Below, one piece after another: positions 16,479-24,921 of a stretch of 64,000 nucleotides of DNA. The stretch's first letter is position 1. Every line of letters starts with the position of its first letter. Location: positions 186,001 to 250,000 of the forward strand of contig CAVWNR010000003.1 in assembly GCA_963756525.1 (NCBI GenBank), given 5' to 3'. This DNA is from CAVWNR01 sp963756525. Lineage in GTDB: Bacteria; Actinomycetota; Actinomycetes; Mycobacteriales; Jatrophihabitantaceae. A program made the translations under genes and the position numbers. The notes under the pieces were generated by a model, which did no database searches, had not been told where the DNA came from, and was given only the letters and a program-made list of their open reading frames with translations.

Positions 16479-18236
16479 CGCCTCGCTGAGCGGGTGCGTC
16501 GACGGTGACCGGCGCCCCGGAGCCTCGGCGGCGGTCGTCTCGACGTGGATGTAGCGGGCGCCGCGGAACAGCGAGGCAACCGCGCCGACCAGCGACATCG
16601 CGATCGCCACGACGAACACGATCACCAGCCCGTGGTGGAACGGCGCCGAGATCAGCTGCGGGAAGTACGCCTTGCTCGTCAGCGTGGACAGGTCCGCGCC
16701 ATGCGTGGCCGCCGCAGGCAGCGCGCCGAGCATGGTGCCGATCGGGTTGTAGCCGAGGAAGGCGGCGAACAGGCTGCCCACCGGCGGCTGGTGGCCGATG
16801 GCCACCGCCGTCGGCGCCGGCACGCCGTGCGCCCGCAGCCCCGAGGTGAGCGCCGCGGGCAGGGTCGCCGCCAACCCGATGATCATCATCGTGAAGAAGA
16901 TGCCGATGGACAGCGACGTGCCGGAGTTGAAGAACGTGCCGCGCATACCCGCGGCGGCACCCCGTCGCTTCGCGGGGACGCTGTTCATGATTGCAGTCGT
17001 GTTCGGCGCGGAGAACAGGCCCGAGCCGATGCCGTTGAGGACGAGCAGGCCGGCGAACGCCCAGTAGTTGAAGTCGGTCGGTAGCAGCATCAGACCGGCG
17101 AAGCTCACCGCCACGATGATCAGCCCGCCCGTGGCGAACGCCCGGGCGCCGAACCGGTCGGAGTAGTAGCCCGAGATCGGCCCGGCCACGAGGAAGGCGA
17201 CGGTGAGCGGCAGCAGGTAGATGCCGGCCCATAGCGGGGTGCTGGCGAAGCTGTAGCCGTGCAGCGGCAGCCAGATGCCCTGCAGCCAGATGATCAGCAT
17301 GAACTGCAGCCCGCCGCGGCTGATCGAGGCGAGCAGGCCGGCGAGGTTGCCCGCCGAGAACGCCTTGATCCGGAACAGCGACATGTCGAACATGGGCTGG
17401 TCCACGCGCGCCTCGACGATGCAGAACACCACGAGCAACAGGCCGCCGCCGATCAGGCCGGCCAGCACCCAGGGGTTCGTCCATCCCATGTCGTGCCCGG
17501 CATAGGGCTGGATGCCGTACGTGATCGCGGCGAGGATCGCGGTCAGCCCCACGGCGAAGAGCGCATTCCCCCACCAGTCGATGCGCGCCGCGGTCCGCGC
17601 GCTCGTCTCGCGCAGGCTGCGGTAGGACCACACCGTTCCGAGCAGGCCGAAGGGCACCGACACGAAGAACACGAGCCGCCAGTCGACCGGCGCCAGCAGC
17701 CCGCCGACGATCAGGCCGATGAACGAGCCGGCGATCGCCGCCACCTGGTTGATGCCCAGCGCCAGCCCGCGCCGCTCGACGGGAAAGGCGTCGGTCAGGA
17801 TCGCCGTCGAGTTCGCGAAGAGCATCGCCGCGCCGATCCCCTGCACCACCCGCCAGAGGATCAGCCACATCGCGCCCCCGCCTGCTGTCAGCGGGTCGAA
17901 CACCAGCAGGATGGAGCCGATCGTGAAGACGGCGAAGCCGAGGTTGTAGATCTTGACGCGGCCGTAGATGTCGCCGAGCCGGCCCAGCGACACGACGAGC
18001 ACCGCGGTGACGAGCAGGAAGCCCATCAACATCCAGAGCAGGTAGCTGACGTTGCCGGGCTGCAGCGGGTTGAGCTTTATGCCGCGGAAGATGTCCGGCA
18101 GCGAGATAATGACGATGGACGCGTTGATCGTCGCCATCAGCACGCCGAGCGTGGTGTTGGACAGCGCCACCCACTTGTAGTGCGGATGGTCCCGCTCGAC
18201 GGTGAACTTCGACAGCGACCTGCCGGGTGAACTCAC
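16473..18236 (-). CDS. MFS efflux transporter, DHA2 family
   Basis: A 587-residue protein with about 14 membrane helices. LGVLMATINASIVIISLPDI is the DHA2 helix 1, RLGDIYGRVKIY is motif A, VAAIAGSFIGLIVGGLLA is motif C and DWRLVFFVSVPFGLLG is present. It likely exports drugs or toxic metabolites by proton antiport. GTG 18236 has GGAAGG upstream. A palindrome (18264-18280) in the promoter region looks like a repressor operator, although no regulator gene adjoins it. Confidence 0.9.
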   Translation of the reverse strand: MSSPGRSLSKFTVERDHPHYKWVALSNTTLGVLMATINASIVIISLPDIFRGIKLNPLQPGNVSYLLWMLMGFLLVTAVLVVSLGRLGDIYGRVKIYNLGFAVFTIGSILLVFDPLTAGGGAMWLILWRVVQGIGAAMLFANSTAILTDAFPVERRGLALGINQVAAIAGSFIGLIVGGLLAPVDWRLVFFVSVPFGLLGTVWSYRSLRETSARTAARIDWWGNALFAVGLTAILAAITYGIQPYAGHDMGWTNPWVLAGLIGGGLLLVVFCIVEARVDQPMFDMSLFRIKAFSAGNLAGLLASISRGGLQFMLIIWLQGIWLPLHGYSFASTPLWAGIYLLPLTVAFLVAGPISGYYSDRFGARAFATGGLIIVAVSFAGLMLLPTDFNYWAFAGLLVLNGIGSGLFSAPNTTAIMNSVPAKRRGAAAGMRGTFFNSGTSLSIGIFFTMMIIGLAATLPAALTSGLRAHGVPAPTAVAIGHQPPVGSLFAAFLGYNPIGTMLGALPAAATHGADLSTLTSKAYFPQLISAPFHHGLVIVFVVAIAMSLVGAVASLFRGARYIHVETTAAEAPGRRSPSTHPLSEAS

Positions 18237-18263
18237 GCCTGGCCTTCCGAACGCAGCTACCTT

Positions 18264-18280
18264 CGTTAGCTAAACTAACG
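18264..18280. promoter_or_regulatory. palindromic operator candidate
   Basis: CGTTAG-ctaaa-CTAACG, a perfect 6-bp inverted repeat with 5-base spacer in an AT-rich patch 28-44 bases upstream of the DHA2 start. Size and symmetry suit a MarR- or TetR-type repressor. Confidence 0.5.
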
Positions 18281-18349
18281 GTACGCCGGAGGCTGGCGGT
18301 GGTGCAACCCGGTTCGTCGCTGGGTGCCGACCTCCTCGCCACCGCTGTC

Positions 18350-18418
18350 GATCACGTTTTCCCCGCTTCTGCCCGCTTGCCGCACCTTGAACCGGCCAGA
18401 AGCGGGGAAAAGGTGATC
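18350..18418. repeat. intergenic palindrome, family 1 copy A
   Basis: Arms 18350-18371 and 18397-18418 (GATCACgTTTTCCCCGCTTCTG and its complement) match at 21 of 22 positions around a 25-base loop. The outer GATCACnTTTTCCCCGCT arms recur at 26073-26141 with a different loop. It lies between the DHA2 promoter and the 3' end of the acyl-CoA dehydrogenase gene. Confidence 0.8.
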
Positions 18419-18467
18419 AACAACCGGACGGCTGCTCGCCGGACGCACGCGCGGGGGCGAAGGGGCC

Positions 18468-19664
18468 TCAGGTGCGGTAGTCGCGCAGCAGCCCGCGGCT
18501 GATGATGGTCTTCTGGATCTCGGAGGTGCCCTCGCCGATGAGCAGGAACGGCGCCTCACGCATGAGCCGCTCGATCTCGTACTCCTTGGAGTAACCGTAG
18601 CCGCCGTGGATCCGGAACGAGTCCTGGGTCACCTCGGCGCAGTACTCGGATGCGAGCAGCTTGGCCATCCCCGCCTCCACGTCGTTGCGCTCGCCGGCGT
18701 CCTTCAGCCGCGCGGCGTTGACCATCATCAGGTGCGCGGCTTCGATCTTGGTGGCCATCTCGGCGAGCTTGAACGCGACGGCCTGGTGGTGGGCGATGTG
18801 CTTGCCGAACGTCTTGCGCTGCTGGGCGTAGCCGATGGCCAGCTCGAACGCGCGTAGCGCCACCCCGCAGCCGCGAGCGGCGACGTTGACCCGGCCCACC
18901 TCGATGCCGTCCATCATCTGGTAGAAGCCGCGGCCCCGGCCGTCGGCGCCGCCGAGGACGGACGAGGCCGGTACCCGCACGCCGTCGAGCACCATCTCGG
19001 TGGTCTCGACGCCCTTGTACCCCATCTTGTCGATCTTGCCGGGGATGGTGAGGCCGGGCGCCGTCTCGCCGAAGCCGGGCTGCTTCTCGACGAGGAAGGT
19101 CGTCATGTTTTTGTACACGCTGTCCGCGCCCAGATCGTCGCGCATCAGCGTGGCGACCACTCCGGCGCGGGCCCCGTTGGTCAGCCACATCTTCTGCCCG
19201 GTCAACAAGAAGTCGTGCCCGTCGGCGCTCGCGCGCGACTTGATCGCCGCGACGTCGGAGCCGCACTCCGGCTCGCTCATCGAGAACGCCCCGCGCAGCT
19301 CACCGGTGGCCATCCGCGGCAGCATTCGCTGCTTCTGCTCGTCCGTGCCGTGCTGGGCGATCAGGTAGGCAACGATGAAGTGCGTGTTGATCACACCGGA
19401 GATCGACATCCAGCCGCGCGCGATCTGCTCGACCACCAGGGCGTAGGTCAGCAGCGACTCGCCCAGCCCGCCGTACTCCTCGGAGATGGTCAGCCCGAAC
19501 AGGCCCATCTGTTTCATCTGCTCGACGATCGCCTCGGGAAACTCGTCCTTGTGCTCGAGGTCGCTGGCGTAAGGCAGGATCTCCTTGTCCACGAACTCGC
19601 GCACCGTCCGCACGATGTCGGTCTGGAACTCGGTGAGGCCGGCGGTCTGAGCAAGGCGAGGCAT
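18468..19664 (-). CDS. acyl-CoA dehydrogenase
   Basis: 398 residues, the usual length for a short-chain acyl-CoA dehydrogenase. GAFSMSEPECGSDVAAIKS is the first ACAD signature, FLLTGQKMWLTNGA the second, QQRKTFGKHIAHHQAVAFKLA is typical, and YEIERLMREAPFLLIGEGTSEIQ carries the expected catalytic Glu and C-terminal signature. FAD-dependent alpha,beta-dehydrogenation of an acyl-CoA is expected. The presence of MaoC and CitE-like genes nearby recalls Rv2498c-Rv2500c (FadE19), suggesting a branched-chain or C5-dicarboxylic acyl-CoA. GAGGGAGCC precedes ATG 19664. Confidence 0.93.
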   Translation of the reverse strand: MPRLAQTAGLTEFQTDIVRTVREFVDKEILPYASDLEHKDEFPEAIVEQMKQMGLFGLTISEEYGGLGESLLTYALVVEQIARGWMSISGVINTHFIVAYLIAQHGTDEQKQRMLPRMATGELRGAFSMSEPECGSDVAAIKSRASADGHDFLLTGQKMWLTNGARAGVVATLMRDDLGADSVYKNMTTFLVEKQPGFGETAPGLTIPGKIDKMGYKGVETTEMVLDGVRVPASSVLGGADGRGRGFYQMMDGIEVGRVNVAARGCGVALRAFELAIGYAQQRKTFGKHIAHHQAVAFKLAEMATKIEAAHLMMVNAARLKDAGERNDVEAGMAKLLASEYCAEVTQDSFRIHGGYGYSKEYEIERLMREAPFLLIGEGTSEIQKTIISRGLLRDYRT

Positions 19665-19740
19665 GCGAGGCTCCCTCGTTCGGTTTCCGAGCAGTATCGG
19701 ACGCCCGGGCAGACCCGGCGACGGCTGCGTGAGAAGACTC

Positions 19741-20493
19741 TCAGCCGCCCAGCATGCTGGCGTCGATCGTCTGCGTGGCGGGCGGCGCGGTCGGCGCCGG
19801 CTCCGAGTTGTAGTGGTCGATGACGACCTTGCCGGCGGTAGACCCGGTGCTGGCCACCGCGACCGGCTGCGCGGTGCTCCGGTCGACGCTGACCGTCGTG
19901 TCCTGATACTTCAGCACCACGCAGTCGGCGCCGTTGACGGTCTGCTGGCCGATCTTGGTCACGTCGGCGCTGTGGTAGTCGCGAAACGCCTGGTCGAGGA
20001 AGCTCTGCTTGTCGGCCACGCCGGCCAGCTCGCTGAACTGCGAGCTGTCGGTCGACGCCTTGATCCACTTGCCGGAGACGATGGGCAGCACCGCGCCGGC
20101 CGCGGCGCCGGCCTCCTTCTTCCAGAACTCGTCCGGCGCCTTGAAGTAGACGGTCTTGCCCAGCGCGACGAGTTCGATCTTCGAGCCGGACAGGGTGACC
20201 GAGCCGGATGACCCGGTGGCGGTGAAGTTCATGTCGATGGCACCGGGCTGGCCGTCGCTGGTGACCGTGCCCGCGACGTGGAAGCTCTGCGCCGCGCTGA
20301 GCGCCGCCTTGGCCTTGTCGGCGATCTGGCTCGCCGGAAGCGACGAGAGATCGCCCTGATTGGCCGAGCTGGCGGAGCTGGCCGAGTTCGCCGAGCTCGC
20401 CGACCCACTGCTGTTCGGCTTGTTGGAACTGCATCCGGCGATCAGGGCCGCGACCGCGGCCGCTGCCGCAACCGGCAGCACCAACTTGCGCAC
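19741..20493 (-). CDS. secreted lipoprotein, LppX/LprG-like fold candidate
   Basis: 250 residues from GTG 20493, which has GGGAGGG six bases upstream. VRKLVLPVAAAAAVAALIAGC is a lipoprotein signal peptide with lipobox LIAGC, so the mature protein would be lipid-anchored at the Cys. A Ser/Asn/Ala-rich linker follows, then about 190 residues with alternating strand pattern (SFHVAGTVTSDGQPGAIDMN, TVYFKAPDEFWKK, DCVVLKYQDTTVSVDRST). This resembles the LolA/LppX-type half-barrel lipoproteins of actinobacteria; that assignment is tentative. Confidence 0.85.
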   Translation of the reverse strand: MRKLVLPVAAAAAVAALIAGCSSNKPNSSGSASSANSASSASSANQGDLSSLPASQIADKAKAALSAAQSFHVAGTVTSDGQPGAIDMNFTATGSSGSVTLSGSKIELVALGKTVYFKAPDEFWKKEAGAAAGAVLPIVSGKWIKASTDSSQFSELAGVADKQSFLDQAFRDYHSADVTKIGQQTVNGADCVVLKYQDTTVSVDRSTAQPVAVASTGSTAGKVVIDHYNSEPAPTAPPATQTIDASMLGG

Positions 20494-20572
20494 GAGGACC
20501 CTCCCACATACTGCGGACCTTGCCGCCCGAGGGTATGCGACGACCCGCGCCGGGGCATGCGGCGCGGTGGGC

Positions 20573-21541
20573 TCAGCTCTCCGGCGGGGTGAACGTCGAC
20601 GTCCGTGACAGGCCGGCGGCACGGCCCTTCGCGGCCACGACGAGGGCCATCTTGCGCGACGCCTCGTCGATCATCTCGTCGCCGAGCATCGCCGAGCCCT
20701 TCGCTCCGCCCACCTCCGACGTGTAGTACCCGTAGGCGTCGAGGATCAGCTCGGCGTGGTCGTAGTCCTGCTGGCTCGGCGCATACATCTCGTTGGCGGC
20801 GTCGATCTGCCCGGGATGCAGCACCCACTTGCCGTCGAAGCCCAGCGCGGCGCTCCGCCCGGCGACCCGGCGGAACCCGTCCACGTCGCGGATCTGCAGG
20901 TACGGCCCGTCGATGGCCTGCTTGTCGTGCGCTCGGGCCGCCATCAGGATCGACATGAGAATGTGGTGGTACGCGTCGCCGACGTCGTATCCCGGCGGCT
21001 GCTCGCCCACGACGAGCGACTTCATGTTGATGGACGCCATGAAGTCGGCCGGTCCGAAGATGATGGTCTCGACGCGGGGCGACGCCTGGGCGATCGCGTC
21101 GACGGCGAGCAGCCCGGCGGCGTTCTCGATCTGCGCCTCGATGCCGATGCGCCCCACGTCGTAGCCCATCGTCTTCTCGATCTGGGTGAGCGTGAGGTCC
21201 AGCCACTGCACCTGGGCGGCGCTTGCCACCTTCGGCAGCATGACGCAGTCGAGGTTCGCGCCGGCGCCCTCGACCACTTCGGCCACGTCCCGGTAGGTCC
21301 ACTGCGTGGTCAGGTCGTTGACCCGCACCACCCGGATCTTCTCGCCCCAGCCGCCCTCGTTCAGCGCGGCGACGACGTTCTTGCGCGCGTCCGGCTTGGC
21401 CAGCGGGGCGACGGCGTCCTCGAGGTCGAGGAACACCTGGTCGGCGGGCAGGTCCTTCGCCTTGTCGAGGAAGCGGGGATTGCTGCCCGGCACGGCCAGG
21501 CAGGAGCGGCGTGGGCGCAGGGCACGGGACGGGCTCGTCAT
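20573..21541 (-). CDS. CoA ester lyase, CitE-like (HpcH/HpaI aldolase family)
   Basis: A 322-residue TIM-barrel lyase. RRSCLAVPGSNPRFLDKA and DQVFLDLEDAVAPLAKPDAR are the N-terminal signatures (acidic residues of LEDAV near the metal site), RIGIEAQIENAAGLL holds the metal-binding Glu and IIFGPADFMASI the Asp. Family members cleave malyl-, methylmalyl- or citramalyl-CoA to acetyl-CoA/pyruvate/glyoxylate, or act as thioesterases on the same esters. Stand-alone CitE without citrate lyase alpha/gamma subunits fits this. Start is ATG 21541, with ATG 21553 possible. Confidence 0.9.
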   Translation of the reverse strand: MTSPSRALRPRRSCLAVPGSNPRFLDKAKDLPADQVFLDLEDAVAPLAKPDARKNVVAALNEGGWGEKIRVVRVNDLTTQWTYRDVAEVVEGAGANLDCVMLPKVASAAQVQWLDLTLTQIEKTMGYDVGRIGIEAQIENAAGLLAVDAIAQASPRVETIIFGPADFMASINMKSLVVGEQPPGYDVGDAYHHILMSILMAARAHDKQAIDGPYLQIRDVDGFRRVAGRSAALGFDGKWVLHPGQIDAANEMYAPSQQDYDHAELILDAYGYYTSEVGGAKGSAMLGDEMIDEASRKMALVVAAKGRAAGLSRTSTFTPPES

Positions 21542-21579
21542 GCCGGCGAGCATCCCACGATCGTGCAACGATCGACGGA

Positions 21580-22494
21580 CTAGCCGGATGGCTCCACCGG
21601 CGCGGTGCGTACCCGGACGACCAGCACCAGCCCGATGAGCAGCAGCGCGATGCCCGGGACGGCGGTCAGCGGCGGGTGCTGGCCCAGCCAGAGGTAGGCG
21701 ACGATCGCCGCGCCCGGCGTCTCGAACAGGATGGCCAGGCTGACCATCGTCGGGCTCGTCGAGCGGAGCACCACGTTGATGAGGCTGTGCCCGAGCAGCT
21801 GCGCGCACACCGTGACGAGCACGATCTTCAGCCAGGCGTTCGCCGGGTAGCCGCCGAGTCGGACGCCACCGGCCAGGCAGACCGCGAGAAGCAGCAGCGA
21901 GCAGATGCTGTAGCAGATCGCGGTGTAGGACGCGGTGGTCATCCGGGTGCGCGCCGACGCGCCGACCGTCACGTACACCGCGGCAGCGAAGCCGCCGATG
22001 ATCGCCAGCAGGTCGCCGAGCAGCGCCCGGCCGGACGTACCGACATCCGCCCCGGTGATCAGCCCCGTGCCGATCGTCGCAACGCCGATGCCGACCCACG
22101 CCGGCCTGGGCAGGCGCCGGCCCACCACGGTGGCGATCAGCGCTGCGAACACGGTCTGCGTCGACGCGAGCGCCGTCGCCGAGGCCACCGTCGTCATCGT
22201 CAGGCTCGGCACCCAGGTGCCGAAGTGCGCGGCGAGCGCGGCGCCGGCGATCCCGGCCATCACCCACGAGCGGCGGGACAGCCCGCGCAGCTCTGCCGGG
22301 TGCCGCAGCGCCGCGATCGGGAGCGTCACCCCGCTGCCCAGCGCGTTGCGCCAGAACGCGATGGCCAGCGCGGGGGCCGCAGTGGCGGCGATCAGTGGCC
22401 CGGAGAACGACACGCCGGTGACCGCCACCGCCAGCAGGACCATGTCCAGGGCGGGCGGCGCCGCCAACGCCTCACGCCGGGCGCCCGCCGTCAC
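21580..22494 (-). CDS. EamA/DMT-family transporter
   Basis: 304 residues with ten hydrophobic helices arranged as two EamA repeats: LLAVAVTGVSFSGPLIAA through ALIATVVGRRLP, then LLGDLLAIIGGFAAAVYVTV through LLLIGLVLVVRV. Helix 4 of repeat 1 has SATALASTQTVFAALIA. DMT proteins export metabolites or amino acids; the substrate is unknown. GTG 22494 is 6 bases after a CAGGAT -10 box. Confidence 0.9.
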   Translation of the reverse strand: MTAGARREALAAPPALDMVLLAVAVTGVSFSGPLIAATAAPALAIAFWRNALGSGVTLPIAALRHPAELRGLSRRSWVMAGIAGAALAAHFGTWVPSLTMTTVASATALASTQTVFAALIATVVGRRLPRPAWVGIGVATIGTGLITGADVGTSGRALLGDLLAIIGGFAAAVYVTVGASARTRMTTASYTAICYSICSLLLLAVCLAGGVRLGGYPANAWLKIVLVTVCAQLLGHSLINVVLRSTSPTMVSLAILFETPGAAIVAYLWLGQHPPLTAVPGIALLLIGLVLVVRVRTAPVEPSG

Positions 22495-22500
22495 GGGCCG

Positions 22501-22506
22501 ATCCTG
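22501..22506 (-). promoter_or_regulatory. -10 box CAGGAT, probable leaderless start
   Basis: 6 bases upstream of GTG 22494; it forms a compact divergent promoter with the TACGCT box at 22556. Confidence 0.35.
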
Positions 22507-22555
22507 CCAGCACGCCGGCCGCCGCCACGCGCGGGTTTGGGGGGCATTTGCCTAC

Positions 22556-22561
22556 TACGCT
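22556..22561 (+). promoter_or_regulatory. -10 box TACGCT, probable leaderless start
   Basis: 6 bases upstream of GTG 22568 with no ribosome site. The same TACGCT hexamer precedes the starts at 29692 and 31125. Confidence 0.45.
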
Positions 22562-22567
22562 TCACGC

Positions 22568-23827
22568 GTGACGACCGCGACGCGCGTGTTCATCGCCCGC
22601 CTGAGCGGCATCGGCGTGTTCGACCCGAACGGCGATGCGCTCGGCCGGGTGCGTGACGCGGTGGCCACGCTACGCATCGGCCGGCAGCCGCCCCGGGTCC
22701 TCGGCCTGGTCGTCGAGTTGCAGCACCGGCACCGCATCTTCGTCCCGATGGGCCGGGTCACCCGGATCGAGGTCGACGCGGTCGTGCTCTCCAGCGGCAC
22801 GGTGAACATGAAGCGGTTCGAGCGGCGCGCGAGCGAGCTGCTCGTCCTCTCCGAGCTGCTCGACCGGACGGTCACCATCACCGAGAGCGGCCGGCGGGTC
22901 AGCATCGTCGACGCCGGCATGGAGCAGAACCGCATGCGCGACTGGGTGATCACCCGGCTGGCGGTGAATGCCGGCGGGCGGCTGACCCGGCGGCGCGGTC
23001 AGCTGTTCCAGGTGGAGTGGGACGAGGTGGACGGGCTGTCGCTGTCGGAGGCCAGCCAGGGCACCGAGACGCTGCTGTCGGTGCTGGCCGGACTGCGCCC
23101 CGCCGACGTCGCCGCCGCCCTGCAGGACATGCCCGATAAGCGCCGGCGGGAGGTCGCGGCCGCGCTGGACGACGAGCGGCTGGCCGACGTCCTCGAGGAG
23201 CTGCCCGACGACGACCAGGTCAGCCTGCTCACGTCGCTGGCCGACGAGCGCGCCGCGGACGTCCTGGAGGCGATGAACGACGACGACGCAGCCGACCTGC
23301 TCGGTGAGATGCCGGCCGACGAGCAGGAACGGCTGCTCAAGCTGATGGAACCCGACGAGGCCGAGCCGGTGCGCCGACTGATGACCTACGCCGACTACAC
23401 CGCCGGTGGCCTGATGACCAGCGAGCCGGTCATCCTGCTGCCCGACGCCACCGTCGCCGAGGCGCTGGCGATGGTCCGCAACCCGGATCTCTCCCCGGCG
23501 CTGGCCGCCCAGGTATACGTGGTCCGCCCGCCGCAGGCCACGCCCACCGGACTGTTCCTCGGCACCGCGCACTTCCAGCGGCTGCTGCGCGAGCCGCCGT
23601 CCGCGCTGGTCAGCGGGCTGGCCGAGAAGGACACCGTCCCGCTGCGTCCCGACACCCCGATCACCGGCGTCACCCGGCACCTCGCCACCTACAACCTGGT
23701 GGCCGCCCCGGTCGTCGACGAGAACGACCGGCTGCTGGGCGCGGTCTCGGTCGACGACGTCCTCGACCACCTGCTACCGGAGGACTGGCGCGACATCGAC
23801 GCCGAGGGCAACGGGCACCGTGGCTGA
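22568..23827 (+). CDS. MgtE-N and CBS domain protein without transport domain
   Basis: 419 residues. An N-terminal PRC-barrel-like part (IGVFDPNGDALGRVRDAV, about 1-80) is followed by MgtE N-terminal helical repeats (VLAGLRPADVAAALQDMP, DDERLADVLEELPDDDQVSLL, ADVLEAMNDDDAADLLGEMP, about 165-290) and a CBS pair (YTAGGLMTSEPVIL ... APVVDENDRLLGAVSVDDVLDHLL, about 295-415). No membrane helices follow, so it is not a complete Mg2+ channel. It may sense Mg2+ or nucleotides and act on a partner. The DUF1003 membrane protein gene overlaps its end by 8 bases, making a physical partnership plausible. The equivalent M. tuberculosis gene lies near mrp and sigE. Confidence 0.88.
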   Translation: MTTATRVFIARLSGIGVFDPNGDALGRVRDAVATLRIGRQPPRVLGLVVELQHRHRIFVPMGRVTRIEVDAVVLSSGTVNMKRFERRASELLVLSELLDRTVTITESGRRVSIVDAGMEQNRMRDWVITRLAVNAGGRLTRRRGQLFQVEWDEVDGLSLSEASQGTETLLSVLAGLRPADVAAALQDMPDKRRREVAAALDDERLADVLEELPDDDQVSLLTSLADERAADVLEAMNDDDAADLLGEMPADEQERLLKLMEPDEAEPVRRLMTYADYTAGGLMTSEPVILLPDATVAEALAMVRNPDLSPALAAQVYVVRPPQATPTGLFLGTAHFQRLLREPPSALVSGLAEKDTVPLRPDTPITGVTRHLATYNLVAAPVVDENDRLLGAVSVDDVLDHLLPEDWRDIDAEGNGHRG

Positions 23828-24296
23828 GCGCCGGACCCGACTCGACCAGCCGCGCACCCCGCGCGGGCTGCGCGCCCCGCGCATCGACGCCGACGCGTTC
23901 GGCGAGTGGTCGGAGCGGGTCGCGCGCTACTTCGGCACCGCCCGGTTCCTCGTTATCCAGACGGTTTTCGTCGCCGCCTGGATCATCTTCAACGCAATCG
24001 CGGTCACCCTGCGCTTTGACCCGTACCCGTTCATCCTGCTGAATCTCATGTTCTCCACTCAGGCGGCGTACGCGGCGCCGCTGATCTTGCTGGCGCAGAA
24101 CCGGCAGGCCGACCGCGACCGCGTCGTGTCGGAGGCCGACCGCGCCCGCGACGAACGCGCGATCGCCGACACCGAATACCTCGCCCGCGAGATTGCGGCG
24201 GTGCGGCTCGCGATGGGCGACCTGGTCACCCGGGACTTCCTGCGCTCGGAACTGACCCGGCTCGACCGCGAGGCGAAAGAGCCCGACTCGGCCTGA
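23820..24296 (+). CDS. DUF1003 family membrane protein
   Basis: 158 residues with two membrane helices (VIQTVFVAAWIIFNAI and FILLNLMFSTQAAYAAPLIL) and the family pattern FDPYPFILLNLMFSTQAAYAAP, then a charged C-terminal region (NRQADRDRVVSEADRARDER). Function unknown. GTG 23820 overlaps the MgtE-N/CBS gene, suggesting translational coupling. Confidence 0.9.
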   Translation: MAERRTRLDQPRTPRGLRAPRIDADAFGEWSERVARYFGTARFLVIQTVFVAAWIIFNAIAVTLRFDPYPFILLNLMFSTQAAYAAPLILLAQNRQADRDRVVSEADRARDERAIADTEYLAREIAAVRLAMGDLVTRDFLRSELTRLDREAKEPDSA

Positions 24297-24350
24297 CGCC
24301 CACGCTCGCGCTCGCGCTGGCGCCGGCCCCCGCCCCACCCCATCCCCCGC

Positions 24351-24401
24351 TGTTGATGTTGGACTCGTGGTCGAATATCAGCCACTACCCCAACATCAAC
24401 A
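24351..24401. repeat. intergenic palindrome, TGTTGATGTTGG type
   Basis: Perfect 12-bp arms (24351-24362 and 24390-24401) around a 27-base loop, between the convergent DUF1003 and MarR genes; it may serve as a bidirectional terminator. The sequence differs from the GATCAC palindromes but the layout is the same. Confidence 0.6.
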
Positions 24402-24866
24402 ATGGTTGACGCTCGCGGGCGCGAGGCGCGCGAACAGCCGGCCCAGCTCGTGCAGCTCGTCGTCGGAGAACCGCGACAGCCAGTACTCCTGGATGCCGGC
24501 GAGATGGGTCGGCGCGGCCGCGCGCAACCGGGCCAGGCCGGCGTCGGTCAGCACGGTGTACATGCCGCGCGCGTCGCCCGGGTACGGCTCACGGGTGACC
24601 AGCCCCTCGGCCGAAAGCCGGTCGACCAGCCGGGTGAGCCCGGACCGGGAGAGCAGCACCCGGTCGGCCAGCTCGGCCATCCGAAGCCGGTGGCCCGGCG
24701 CCTCCACCAGCTGCAGCAGCACGTCGTACCAGGTCAGTGGCAGACCGGCCTCGTCGTTGAGATCCCGCTCGAGCTGGCGAACGACCGCGCTGTGCGCGTG
24801 CAGGAACGCCCGCCAGATGCCGACCCGCCAGTCGGTGGCCCGAAGCGGCTGCGTCACACCGGTCAC
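24396..24866 (-). CDS. MarR-family transcriptional regulator
   Basis: 156 residues with the MarR winged helix: LPLTWYDVLLQLVEAPGHRLRMAELADRVLLSRSGLTRLVDRLSAEGLVTREP, then the wing (YPGDARGMYTVLTDAGLARL). Usually such proteins are dimeric repressors released by small aromatic ligands. Start GTG 24866 is 8 bases after TAACAT. It is divergent from mrp; the palindrome TGAGCgcctGCTCA (24882-24895) between them could be its own operator. Confidence 0.88.
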   Translation of the reverse strand: MTGVTQPLRATDWRVGIWRAFLHAHSAVVRQLERDLNDEAGLPLTWYDVLLQLVEAPGHRLRMAELADRVLLSRSGLTRLVDRLSAEGLVTREPYPGDARGMYTVLTDAGLARLRAAAPTHLAGIQEYWLSRFSDDELHELGRLFARLAPASVNHC

Positions 24867-24874
24867 GGGCGACG

Positions 24875-24880
24875 ATGTTA
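24875..24880 (-). promoter_or_regulatory. -10 box TAACAT for the MarR gene
   Basis: 8 bases upstream of GTG 24866; no ribosome site. Confidence 0.35.
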
Positions 24881-24881
24881 C

Positions 24882-24895
24882 TGAGCGCCTGCTCA
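24882..24895. promoter_or_regulatory. palindrome between marR and mrp, operator candidate
   Basis: TGAGC-gcct-GCTCA sits just upstream of the MarR -10 box, where a bound dimer would block RNA polymerase. Confidence 0.3.
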
Positions 24896-24908
24896 ACCCC
24901 ACCGCACG

Positions 24909-24914
24909 TAGGAT
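24909..24914 (+). promoter_or_regulatory. -10 box TAGGAT for mrp
   Basis: 7 bases upstream of GTG 24922. The AGGAT could also serve as a weak ribosome site, so a leaderless mRNA is not certain. Confidence 0.35.
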
Positions 24915-24921
24915 CGGCTGC

